Below the pieces are notes generated by a model that saw only the letters and a list, made by a program, of their open reading frames with translations, made no database searches and was not told the DNA's origin. From contig JAJPJU010000223.1 of NCBI GenBank assembly GCA_021324035.1, positions 1-14,684 of the forward strand: 14,684 nt of DNA, in the 5' to 3' direction. Positions 1 through 6,416 of this stretch are shown piece by piece. Each line of letters opens with the position of its first letter. The first letter of the stretch is position 1. A program made the translations under genes and the position numbers. The stretch comes from Spartobacteria bacterium. GTDB taxonomy: Bacteria; Verrucomicrobiota; Verrucomicrobiia; Chthoniobacterales; UBA10450.

Positions 1-282
1 AAGAAGAGGCTTGGCGAATTCGGCGGCCAGGCCATGAGGCAGGGCGAGAAAAACAACCGACGCGTGTTGCGCGATTTGTTTGGCGTCCGAATCGGAAAAC
101 TTCAAATCCGCGACGGTTTTATGATGAGCGAAGCGCGGGAAAACCTCGGCCAGCGATTTTCCGGCGAACTGGCGCGAAGTCGCCACCGTGAGATTGACAT
201 TCGGATGCGCGAGCAAGAGTCGCACAAGCTCCTCGCCGGTATATCCGGAGGCGCCGACCACTCCGACTTTCGCCTTTGTCAT
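1..282 (-). CDS. argC: N-acetyl-gamma-glutamyl-phosphate reductase, N-terminal part (cut by window edge)
   Basis: Ninety-four codons are open from the ATG at 282 to the left edge with no stop, so the gene continues outside the window. The product begins MTKAKVGVVGASGYTGEEL, the glycine-rich NADP-binding start of ArgC, and later carries VVFLALPHGLAAEF near residues 76-89, which matches the conserved segment after the Rossmann core. ArgC is cytoplasmic and reduces N-acetyl-glutamyl-phosphate to the semialdehyde, the third step of arginine synthesis. No clear Shine-Dalgarno sequence precedes the ATG. The gene is divergent from floA across 176 bases in which I see no convincing promoter. The catalytic cysteine would lie in the missing part, so integrity cannot be judged. 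Family assignment is secure. Confidence 0.93.
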   Translation of the reverse strand, partial: MTKAKVGVVGASGYTGEELVRLLLAHPNVNLTVATSRQFAGKSLAEVFPRFAHHKTVADLKFSDSDAKQIAQHASVVFLALPHGLAAEFAKPLL

Positions 283-458
283 TGTCACAATGGCCAATGC
301 GTATTCCGTCTCGCGCCGATTGCAATTGGAATTGTCGCCGAGGCGCCCGGTGGCGGTGTTTCTTCAAACTTGGAATGGCGCCTCGACAAACAAGTCGTCT
401 AGAGCAGCGAACAAACTCAGCGTTGCGTTGCGCACAACCCCACGACTAATGTTCCGCC

Positions 459-1475
459 ATGGAACCCCTTTATATCGTCGGGATCGCGGTGTTGGCCGTT
501 TTCGGTTTCATTTTTGCGATCGTTCTCTTCAACTTTTTTGGAATCTGGCTCCGGGCGCGGATCGCCAACGCGCCGGTGGGAATGGGCAAAATGATCGGAA
601 TGCGGCTGCGGCGGGTGCCGGTCGGATTGATCGTGGACAATCGGATCACTGCGGTAAAAGCGGGGATCGACGTGGCGAGCGATCCGCTCGAGGCGCATTA
701 TCTCGCCGGCGGAGATGTTTCGCAGGTGATCCTCGCCCTGATCGCCGCGGACAAAGCGGGCATCTCGCTCGATTTCAATCGCGCCTGCGCGATCGATCTC
801 GCCACGAAGGGAACCGGCAAGACCGTGCTCGAAGCGGTCCGCACCAGCATTAATCCAAAAGTGATCGACGTCCCGAATCCGGCAATGGGGCGTGTCACAA
901 TCGATGGCGTGGCGAAAGATGGCATCGGCGCGAAAGTGAAAGCGCGCGTGACTGTCCGCTCGCACCTTGACCGTTTTGTCGGCGGCGCAACGGAGGAAAC
1001 GATCATCGCGCGCGTCGGCGAAGGCATTGTCAGCGCGATTGGCTCCGCTGATTCCTACAAAGACGTGCTCGAAAATCCGGACCGGATTTCCAAAGCAGTG
1101 CTGGCCAAGGGGCTGGACAGCAACACTGCGTTCGAGATTCTTTCCATTGACATCGCGGATGTCGACGTGGGCGACAATATTGGCGCGAAATTGCAAAGTG
1201 AACAGGCGAACGCCGACAAAAACATTGCGCAGGCGAAAGCCGAGGTCCGACGCGCCGCCGCGGTTGCAGTCGAACAGGAAATGAAGGCAAAGACCCAGGA
1301 GATGCGCGCAAAAGTTGTCGAGGCTGAGGCCCAGGTGCCGCTAGCGATGGCGGAAGCGTTCCGGGCCGGTCACCTCGGAATCATGGATTATTACCGGATG
1401 AAAAACGTCCAGGCCGACACGTCGATGCGCGAATCGATTGCGGGTTCGGACAAACCGGGCACAGAAGCAAGCTAA
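459..1475 (+). CDS. floA: Flotillin-like membrane scaffold protein FloA
   Basis: The product has 338 residues, close to the usual FloA size of about 330. It has one N-terminal hydrophobic segment (about residues 5-28), then a band-7/SPFH-like region (about 35-240) with the FloA-typical stretches around VPVGLIVDNRITAVKAGIDV and LSIDIADVDVGDNIGAKLQ. An Ala/Glu-rich helical tail (about 240-300) follows, ending in a short polar C-terminus. FloA proteins oligomerise in the inner membrane and organise functional membrane microdomains that support protein secretion and signalling; this is family knowledge, not shown here. The ATG at 459 is chosen because it directly precedes the membrane segment; no good ribosome site is visible. 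The usual nfeD partner is absent. The next gene, 35 bases downstream on the same strand, probably shares the transcript. Confidence 0.93.
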   Translation: MEPLYIVGIAVLAVFGFIFAIVLFNFFGIWLRARIANAPVGMGKMIGMRLRRVPVGLIVDNRITAVKAGIDVASDPLEAHYLAGGDVSQVILALIAADKAGISLDFNRACAIDLATKGTGKTVLEAVRTSINPKVIDVPNPAMGRVTIDGVAKDGIGAKVKARVTVRSHLDRFVGGATEETIIARVGEGIVSAIGSADSYKDVLENPDRISKAVLAKGLDSNTAFEILSIDIADVDVGDNIGAKLQSEQANADKNIAQAKAEVRRAAAVAVEQEMKAKTQEMRAKVVEAEAQVPLAMAEAFRAGHLGIMDYYRMKNVQADTSMRESIAGSDKPGTEAS

Positions 1476-1510
1476 CCAAAACACCAGGGAGAATGTAGAA
1501 AGAAGAAAGA

Positions 1511-2173
1511 ATGCTGGCAGCCGCACACCTCGATAATTTCCTTTTTCTGCTGTTCATCGCGGTTGCGATTTTTTTTCAACTGCTGACCCGCGCTGCAGGC
1601 AAGGGCCGCCGGGGCGGCGGCGATAGCAACAGAAGATCAACCTTGGAGCCGCCAACTCCGCGTCCGGCGAGAGAACTGCCGGAAGAAACGGATGAAGATC
1701 GCGTCCGAAAATTTTTGGAAGCGCTCGGTCAACCCACGAGCTCGAAGCCGCCTGCGCCAGTCCAACCACGACCGACTTATCAACGGCCGTCGGTTTTTCC
1801 GCGACCGATGACGTCGCCTCTGCCTCCGCTAACAACGCGTCCGCCAGATCTGCCAAGGCAAATTCGATTGCCGGGACAAATACCGGCAACGCGGGAAGCG
1901 CGAGCTTTTCGGCCAACCGTGGTCGACGCACCATTCGAAGTTCGCCAGGGCGCCGCACCGCCCGAGCCGGCTTCGATTATTAAGACTCCAGCTGAAGCTT
2001 ACGCGATTGCTACGAGACAAGTTCCCTCGACGACGGCCGATCCTGCGCAAAAGGCTTTCGACGTCGTGACAATGTTGCGGTCAAGTTCAGGCTTACGAAA
2101 CGCGATAATCTTGCGCGAGATTTTCGGGCCGCCCCGAAGCATGCAACCTGTCGATTTGATCGGAAACGTTTGA
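1511..2173 (+). CDS. Proline-rich single-pass membrane protein downstream of floA, unknown function
   Basis: The product has 220 residues and I do not recognise it. It has a short N-terminus, one hydrophobic segment (about residues 9-27), a basic stop-transfer patch (GKGRRGGG), and a long disordered, proline-rich middle (about 45-165). The C-terminus (about 175-220) looks folded, with a helical KAFDVVTMLRSSSGLRNAIILREIFGPPR stretch split over residues 181-209. That tail is typical of small PVC-group proteins whose last residues describe a conserved helix of the type LRNAIILREI-GPPR. A purine-rich GAAAGAAGAAAGA sequence sits just before the ATG and could serve as ribosome site. The gene lies 35 bases after floA on the same strand, so a role as membrane-anchored partner of FloA is plausible but inferred. 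A hairpin overlapping its stop codon probably ends the transcript. Confidence 0.8.
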   Translation: MLAAAHLDNFLFLLFIAVAIFFQLLTRAAGKGRRGGGDSNRRSTLEPPTPRPARELPEETDEDRVRKFLEALGQPTSSKPPAPVQPRPTYQRPSVFPRPMTSPLPPLTTRPPDLPRQIRLPGQIPATREARAFRPTVVDAPFEVRQGAAPPEPASIIKTPAEAYAIATRQVPSTTADPAQKAFDVVTMLRSSSGLRNAIILREIFGPPRSMQPVDLIGNV

Positions 2174-2197
2174 GCTTCGGCCCGAAGCTCGTATTCT
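2170..2197 (+). promoter_or_regulatory. Possible promoter for tRNA-Leu
   Basis: TTGAGC (2170-2175) and TATTCT (2192-2197) lie 16 bases apart and resemble -35 and -10 boxes with four of six matches each. A start near 2204 would give a short leader before the tRNA at 2216. The elements overlap the terminator-like hairpin, so this is a weak call by eye. Confidence 0.25.
2172..2190 (+). terminator. Hairpin overlapping the stop codon of the floA partner gene
   Basis: GAGCTTC and GAAGCTC pair perfectly across the loop GGCCC, beginning inside the TGA stop codon (2171-2173). A pyrimidine-rich, T-containing stretch (GTATTCTTTCGCTCCCTTTCC) follows. This is the shape of an intrinsic terminator, but the T-run is broken, so it may only partly stop transcription before the tRNA. 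Confidence 0.5.
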
Positions 2198-2215
2198 TTC
2201 GCTCCCTTTCCACAC

Positions 2216-2298
2216 GCCGGCGTGGCGGAATGGCAGACGCGCTGGACTCAAAATCCAGTATTCGCAAGAATGTGTGGGTTCAAGTCCCTCCGCCGGCA
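2216..2298 (+). tRNA. tRNA-Leu (anticodon CAA)
   Basis: The sequence folds as a class II tRNA. The acceptor arm GCCGGCG pairs with CGCCGGC, followed by discriminator base A at 2298. The anticodon stem CTGGA/TCCAG encloses the loop CTCAAAA, giving anticodon CAA, which reads the leucine codon UUG. The long variable arm has the stem ATTC/GAAT with loop GCAA, as expected for leucine. The T loop is TTCAAGT. The T stem GTGGG/CCCTC contains one T-T mismatch. The 3' CCA is not encoded (CAC follows the discriminator), so it must be added enzymatically. Confidence 0.95.
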
Positions 2299-2359
2299 CA
2301 CCTCCCCCTCTCGCGGATCATATTTTACAACCGCGGCCGACGGTCGTAATATTTTCATT

Positions 2360-2887
2360 ATGAAGATCCTGAATCGTGTTGTCGTCGTAGTATTTGTTTC
2401 GCTTTGCTTGATGCTGCGAGCTCAGGCGGCCGGCGAAACCGGATTGAGCGGCATCGTGAAGAATTCCGCGGGTCCGGTTCCAGGCGCTGAAATTCGCATT
2501 CAAGGAAGCGACGCAAATAAAGTCGGAAAGATCCACACCAAAGCCGACGGTCGTTACAATTATCCCGCTCTCGAAGAGGGCACCTATAATGTAACGCTGC
2601 TGGTGAACGGAGAACCCAAAGCCTCCATCAACAATGTCAAAACCAAGGCTGGCGAGATGCAGACTTTGAATTTTGAAATTGTGAAAGGCTCCCGGGTAAC
2701 TCCCTATTCTCCGGGCAAACATTACGTTTGGATCCCGTCAGAAACCGGAACCCATCTCGGGCACTGGGCTGAAGTCGAAGGCGATGGCAAGGGAATGGCG
2801 GTAGGCATGTCCGAGCGTCTCAATAATCAAGGAAACGCCATGGTGCGAAACATTCAGAGTCGCAGCGACGGCAGTTTTCCTCACTAA
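2360..2887 (+). CDS. Secreted carboxypeptidase-regulatory-like (Cna-B-like) domain protein, first of a tandem pair
   Basis: The product has 175 residues. It starts with a clear Sec signal peptide (basic MKILNR, hydrophobic core to about residue 18, likely cut after AQAA near 24). A single beta-sandwich of the carboxypeptidase-regulatory-like type follows (about 28-107), with the family pattern GLSGIVKNSAGPVPGAEIRI ... DGRYNYPALEEGTYNVTLLV. The remaining 68 residues hold the motif KHYVWIPSETGTHLGHWAEV (120-139), also found in the next gene. The ATG at 2360 is preferred over an upstream GTG at 2222 because the latter lies inside the tRNA gene. No ribosome site is obvious. The protein is probably periplasmic or surface exposed; no catalytic residues are apparent. 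Its function is unknown; such domains usually serve structural or binding roles. Confidence 0.85.
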   Translation: MKILNRVVVVVFVSLCLMLRAQAAGETGLSGIVKNSAGPVPGAEIRIQGSDANKVGKIHTKADGRYNYPALEEGTYNVTLLVNGEPKASINNVKTKAGEMQTLNFEIVKGSRVTPYSPGKHYVWIPSETGTHLGHWAEVEGDGKGMAVGMSERLNNQGNAMVRNIQSRSDGSFPH

Positions 2888-2960
2888 GATTTGACGCAAT
2901 CAGGAGTGGCCGTACGCAAGCCGGCCTGGCTTGCGCATACGGCATTTGCGTCTAAAGTCT
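2887..2960 (+). repeat. Long imperfect hairpin filling the spacer between the two paralogues
   Basis: The spacer folds on itself almost entirely. GCCGTA (2909-2914) and CGCAAGCC (2915-2922) pair with GGCTTGCG (2928-2935) and TACGGC (2938-2943), leaving a GGCCT loop and a two-base CA bulge. Outside this, GACGCAA (2893-2899) pairs with TTGCGTC (2946-2952). AGATTT (2887-2892) pairs with TAAAGTCT with two bulges. No T-run follows, so it is not a classic terminator. It could be an intercistronic processing or stabilising structure, or a dispersed palindromic repeat. Confidence 0.7.
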
Positions 2961-2967
2961 GGCCCTT

Positions 2968-3513
2968 ATGTTTAAGAAGTCTCTCCAACTCTCCACTGTC
3001 ACCCTCCTGGTTTCTGCTGTTGCTGCCTGGGGGGCTTCCACCGGCCCTGCCAGAATGCAAGGAATCGTGACCGACTCCAAAAAGAATCCCGTGGCCGGCG
3101 CTGAAGTGCACATCACGGCCAAGGACGGAAGCAATCTTCAAAAGATTGTTCGCACCGACTCAAACGGCCAGTATGGGGTGAGCGGATTGCCGGTTACCGA
3201 TTACGAAGTTGTTCTGTTCGTGAACGGCCAAATTAAAGCCACCCTCAACAATCAGCATGTCTTCGGCAACAAACCAACCCAGCTCGATTTCAAACTTACG
3301 GGCGCATTCAGTGCCACCCTGAAGAAAAAGCACACCCACATGGTTTACGTGCCAGCCGAAACTGGCAGCAACCTGAGCGGTCGCTGGGTCGAAGTGGATG
3401 ACAATTCCGGAGCCGGCGCGGCGGGAGCCGAGTCCGGTGAAGTCAGCCATCTCTCCGGCGCTGCAGTTCGCAGAATGCAAACCGGCCAGAGCGGTAATAG
3501 CGGCGGCAACTAA
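2968..3513 (+). CDS. Secreted carboxypeptidase-regulatory-like (Cna-B-like) domain protein, second of a tandem pair
   Basis: The product has 181 residues and parallels its upstream neighbour. A Sec signal peptide (MFKKSLQLSTVTLLVSAVAA, likely cut near residue 23) leads into one regulatory-like beta-sandwich (about 28-112) with MQGIVTDSKKNPVAGAEVHI and DSNGQYGVSGLPVTDYEVVL. The C-terminal part carries the shared motif MVYVPAETGSNLSGRWVEVD (125-144), then a Gly/Ala/Ser-rich linker and a conserved-looking SHLSGAAVRRMQ segment (160-171). Overall similarity to the first copy indicates tandem duplication followed by strong divergence. The ATG at 2968 immediately precedes the signal peptide; no Shine-Dalgarno sequence is visible and the upstream hairpin ends only seven bases away. 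A strong terminator follows the stop. Function is unknown; a cell-surface or envelope role is inferred. Confidence 0.87.
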   Translation: MFKKSLQLSTVTLLVSAVAAWGASTGPARMQGIVTDSKKNPVAGAEVHITAKDGSNLQKIVRTDSNGQYGVSGLPVTDYEVVLFVNGQIKATLNNQHVFGNKPTQLDFKLTGAFSATLKKKHTHMVYVPAETGSNLSGRWVEVDDNSGAGAAGAESGEVSHLSGAAVRRMQTGQSGNSGGN

Positions 3514-3534
3514 TCTTTAACCATAACCGATTCG

Positions 3535-3570
3535 AAAACGCGCGGTCGAGAATTCGATCGCGCGTTTTTT
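3535..3570 (+). terminator. Strong intrinsic terminator between convergent genes
   Basis: A stem of about 15 pairs, AAAACGCGCGGTCGA with TCGATCGCGCGTTTT including one G-T pair, closes the four-base loop GAAT and runs into six Ts (3565-3570). It ends the plus-strand paralogue transcript. Its A-rich 5' side gives a short T-run on the other strand, so it may also work for the ammonium transporter transcript. Confidence 0.88.
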
Positions 3571-3584
3571 GTTGTACCGGATGT

Positions 3585-5048
3585 CTACCCTGAGACCATG
3601 TAACCTTCTTCGCCGTGCTCGTTGATATCGAGTCCCTGTCGCTCGACCTCGGGCGGGATCCGCAATCCAATCGCTGCCTTCACCACAAAACCGATGATTG
3701 CACTGGCGACGACCGCCATAAAAATGGTGATACAGATCGCCTTGAATTGTTCGAGCCACAAAGTGTGACCAAGAACTCCGGCGAGTCCATTTTGCACGGA
3801 CGGCGGCCCGGTCAGATTCCCATTCACGGCCCCGGTTGCGAGCACTCCGGTTACGAACGCGCCCAATGTTCCGCCAACGGCGTGCACGCCAAAAGTGTCC
3901 AACGCATCGTCATAGCGAAACCACGATTTTAATTTGGTGCAGGCAAAAAACGGGACAATGCCGGCTGCGATCCCGATGATGATCGCGCCGGTCGCGTCGA
4001 CATAGCCGCAGGCAGGTGTAATCACCACGAGCCCGGCGACTGCGCCGGAACAAAATCCGAGGACGCTGGGTTTTCCGCGCAAAATGTATTCGAGCATTGC
4101 CCAGGTGAACGATGCAACCGCGGTGGCGAGCGTTGTCGTCATGAAAGCATTAGCCGCAATGCCGTCGGCACCGAGCGCGCTTCCGGCATTAAATCCGTAC
4201 CAGCCGACCCACAACATTCCCGAACCAACCATGCAAAGGACCATGCTGTGTGGCGCCATGATTTCCTTTCGAAAGCCGAGCCGCGGGCCAAGTAACGCGC
4301 AAAGCACAAGGGCGGACCAACCCGAAGACATGTGAACCACCGTGCCACCGGCAAAATCGATCGCTCTGATTCTGGCGTGCTCATTCCAAACACCGTTCAT
4401 CAAGCCGTCGATGCCCCAAACCATGTGGGCGAGCGGAAAATAAACGACAAACATCCAGACGCCGACGAACAAAAGCACCGCCGCGAATCGTATTCGTTCC
4501 GCCACCGCACCGATAATCAATGCCGGCGTGATGATCGCGAACATCAACTGATACATCGCGAAGATGTTCTGCGAGACCCAGTAGGAGTAATCGCCGTTCG
4601 GTTTCGAGTCGACGCCATGAAGAAATGAAAATTTCAATCCGCCGATAATTGGCGAGCCGCGCGAGAACACCAGCGAGTAACCGACGGCCCACCAAAGAAT
4701 CGCTACCAGGCCGGCGATGCCGAGACATTGGGCGAGGACGGACAAAACATTTTTTTGCCTGACCAGTCCGCCATAGAAAAGTGCAAGGCCAGGCAGCGTC
4801 ATGAAAAGAACCAGCGCCGAAGCGGTCATCATCCAGCCGTTGTGGCCTGGGCCTGGCCCGGAAATATTGGAACTGGTTGTGGCGTTGGCTGAATCCGCGC
4901 CGCGCGCAGCATTATTTACATACGCTTCGAGGTCCGCCACTCGTTGTTCGAGCGACGGCGTTGTCGCCGGAAGCGGGCTGGAGGTTTGCGCGGGCAGCGT
5001 CCCGGCGGCGACCCAAAATGCGCTGAAAATGAAAACACGAAGGATCAT
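3585..5048 (-). CDS. amt: Ammonium transporter (Amt/MEP/Rh family) with cleavable signal and periplasmic extension
   Basis: The product has 487 residues, longer than the roughly 400-residue core. It starts with a likely signal peptide (to about residue 21, TLPAQ), a short heptad-like stretch SLEQRVADLEAYVNNAA (32-48) and a Ser/Gly linker. About eleven membrane segments then begin near residue 71. Family residues are in place: D231 in IDFAGGTVVHM, the pore twin histidines H239 and H389 (GVHAVGGTLGAF), and the C-terminal tail GLDINEHGEEGY that contacts PII proteins in relatives. It conducts ammonium into the cell. No glnK/glnB gene lies beside it. ATG 5048 is chosen because the signal peptide begins there; GGGCGG upstream is a weak ribosome site. 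Confidence in family is very high; the exact substrate range is not determinable. Confidence 0.95.
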   Translation of the reverse strand: MILRVFIFSAFWVAAGTLPAQTSSPLPATTPSLEQRVADLEAYVNNAARGADSANATTSSNISGPGPGHNGWMMTASALVLFMTLPGLALFYGGLVRQKNVLSVLAQCLGIAGLVAILWWAVGYSLVFSRGSPIIGGLKFSFLHGVDSKPNGDYSYWVSQNIFAMYQLMFAIITPALIIGAVAERIRFAAVLLFVGVWMFVVYFPLAHMVWGIDGLMNGVWNEHARIRAIDFAGGTVVHMSSGWSALVLCALLGPRLGFRKEIMAPHSMVLCMVGSGMLWVGWYGFNAGSALGADGIAANAFMTTTLATAVASFTWAMLEYILRGKPSVLGFCSGAVAGLVVITPACGYVDATGAIIIGIAAGIVPFFACTKLKSWFRYDDALDTFGVHAVGGTLGAFVTGVLATGAVNGNLTGPPSVQNGLAGVLGHTLWLEQFKAICITIFMAVVASAIIGFVVKAAIGLRIPPEVERQGLDINEHGEEGYMVSG

Positions 5049-5059
5049 GTCGACCGCCC

Positions 5060-5092
5060 GGCGTTAATAGAGCCGCTGGTTTAAGATCGACA
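5060..5092 (-). promoter_or_regulatory. Possible amt promoter
   Basis: On the minus strand TTGTCG and TATTAA are 18 bases apart, each matching four of six positions of the -35 and -10 consensus, shortly before the amt ATG. The leader would be very short. I looked for a sigma-54 site (GG-N10-GC) and saw none with correct spacing. Confidence 0.25.
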
Positions 5093-5098
5093 AGGAAA

Positions 5099-5165
5099 AC
5101 TCCGCCGAGCGTTCTAAAGCCAAACGCGTTACGACAGCGCGTCCCAGCTCAGCCCTCGGCGGAGT
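5099..5165 (-). terminator. Inverted repeat with large loop between the PDZ gene and amt
   Basis: ACTCCGCCGAG and CTCGGCGGAGT form a perfect 11-pair stem around a 45-base loop that holds a smaller stem (ACGCG/CGCGT). In the direction of transcription (minus) the stem is followed directly by TTTT. It probably ends the sigma-factor operon transcript, but the large structured loop is unusual and a leader RNA for amt is the alternative. Confidence 0.45.
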
Positions 5166-5185
5166 CTGTCTGTCCGCCTTGAAAA

Positions 5186-6412
5186 CTAAATCTTAACGAA
5201 TGTGTAATTGACCGGCTGGCCTGCAGGCTTGGTGCAAACCTGATTCATCGATTGAATGTCGGCCTGATCATTATCGTCATCTTCGTCGTCAGCGTCGTTA
5301 TCGTTGTCCATTTCCGATTGATGCTCCGAAATGACCGCCGGAAGATCGTTCTGCTGTAACTTGTCGTAGCGCTGCCGAACGTCGGCCGGGACTTTGTCGA
5401 GGTCTTCCTTCGTTTCGACCGGACCGCTGAATTGCAATAATCCCTTCGGATCCTTTGCCGTCAGCACTTTCTTTCCATCGATCTTCTCGACCCGCAGTTC
5501 GCCCTTGTCATCGGAATAAACGATCTGCGCTTTGCCGATATCGATCTTGGTCGTGCTCATTCCGCCGTCGCGGTGTTGATTGACGGTGATTCCGGCAGCG
5601 CGACGCGCTTCGTCCCGGGTCCGACGCTCCTCGTCACGAACATGCTGGGCCTGCTCCCGCATCTGGTCGCGGATTTGGTGGGCCATATCTCGTTGTTGCT
5701 GGGCCATGTCACGCTGCTGTTGTTGCATATCGCGACGTTGTTGTTCGACAGCGCGTTGCGCTTCCTGCTGCGCCGTCATAATCGCGTCATGAATAACCCC
5801 GTTATGGGAATCGCCGAGCTGTTCCTTGAGATTTTCTTTGAGATGTTCCATTTGCTCTTTGAGATCGCCCATCCCCCAATCGCCAAAATCATGCCCATTG
5901 AAGTTGAAATTGTAGTTCGGGTGATGGCCGCGAAACATGTCGGAACGCTCCGATACTTCCTTCTTGGACAACTTCACGCCGATCTTTTCTTCCTTGCCCT
6001 TGCGCAAGACGGTGAGCGTCACAGTCGTTCCTTCTGAAAAACTGCGGATCAATTTCGAAAGCTGATCCGGCTCGGTCAGAATCTGATCGTTCAGCATCCG
6101 GATGATATCGTTTTGCTGAACTCCGGCCGCGGCCGCGGGACCGTCTGGAACGACATAGTCGACCACGAGACCGAAGCCTCGCGGCAAACCAAGTTGCTCG
6201 CTGACAACGCGCGGCACGTCGGAGGTTTCGACGCCGAGATAAGTGACCGGCACTTTTTTCTCGTGGTGCTCACGGTCTCCTCCGGGACCAACGGGTCCAT
6301 TTGGCGGCGGACCGGGTGGCGGACCCGGAGGCGTGGGTGGATTTGGTTGAGCGAATGCAGCAATGGGCAAAAGGGCAATCGCTGCGACGGTGATGATCGA
6401 TTTTGTTTTCAT
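5186..6412 (-). CDS. Secreted PDZ-domain protein with Q-rich coiled coil and acidic tail, third gene of the sigma operon
   Basis: The product has 408 residues. Order of parts: signal peptide (MKTKSIITVAAIALLPIAAF, cut near AQ 21-22); Pro/Gly-rich linker (23-46); PDZ domain (about 55-150) with a degenerate carboxylate loop around GFGLVVDYVVPDGPAAAAGV and a DIIRMLND segment; a charged heptad region (about 180-272) with seven-residue QRDMAQQ-like repeats; a beta-rich part (about 275-335); and an acidic low-complexity run (369-382). There is no protease triad, so it is more likely a binding or sensing protein than a DegP-type enzyme. The ATG at 6412 is chosen over longer openings because AGGA lies about ten bases upstream and the signal peptide starts there. 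It begins four bases after the stop of the membrane protein gene, so the two are co-transcribed. Role in envelope sensing is inferred. Confidence 0.85.
   Translation of the reverse strand: MKTKSIITVAAIALLPIAAFAQPNPPTPPGPPPGPPPNGPVGPGGDREHHEKKVPVTYLGVETSDVPRVVSEQLGLPRGFGLVVDYVVPDGPAAAAGVQQNDIIRMLNDQILTEPDQLSKLIRSFSEGTTVTLTVLRKGKEEKIGVKLSKKEVSERSDMFRGHHPNYNFNFNGHDFGDWGMGDLKEQMEHLKENLKEQLGDSHNGVIHDAIMTAQQEAQRAVEQQRRDMQQQQRDMAQQQRDMAHQIRDQMREQAQHVRDEERRTRDEARRAAGITVNQHRDGGMSTTKIDIGKAQIVYSDDKGELRVEKIDGKKVLTAKDPKGLLQFSGPVETKEDLDKVPADVRQRYDKLQQNDLPAVISEHQSEMDNDNDADDEDDDNDQADIQSMNQVCTKPAGQPVNYTFVKI
5677..5739 (-). repeat. Three imperfect 21-base units encoding Q-rich heptads
   Basis: Three consecutive 21-base units (5677-5697, 5698-5718, 5719-5739), each containing a CCAT or GCAT core, encode the QQQRDMA-type heptads of the PDZ protein. 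Copy number could vary by slippage without shifting the reading frame. Confidence 0.6.
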
Positions 6413-6416
6413 TGTT

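Noticed and set aside
283..458. Possible divergent promoter or RNA between argC and floA
   Set aside because: I found only short palindromes such as CAATTGGAATTG and no convincing paired promoter boxes or structured RNA.
417..1196. 259-codon open frame on the minus strand opposite floA
   Set aside because: It lies wholly antisense to a well-supported FloA gene and its product is His/Arg/Asp-rich without domains, as expected for a mirror frame in GC-rich DNA.
2222..2359. Upstream extension of the first paralogue starting at a GTG
   Set aside because: These 46 codons read through the tRNA-Leu gene; the signal peptide begins at the ATG at 2360.
5049..5185. Sigma-54 promoter for the ammonium transporter
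   Set aside because: A TTGGCTTTAGAACGCT stretch resembles one, but the GG to GC spacing is one base short.
5573..6037. 154-codon hydrophobic plus-strand frame that looks like a membrane protein
   Set aside because: Its Leu/His runs are the reverse of the Gln/Asp-rich heptads of the PDZ gene, so the apparent membrane segments are an artefact.
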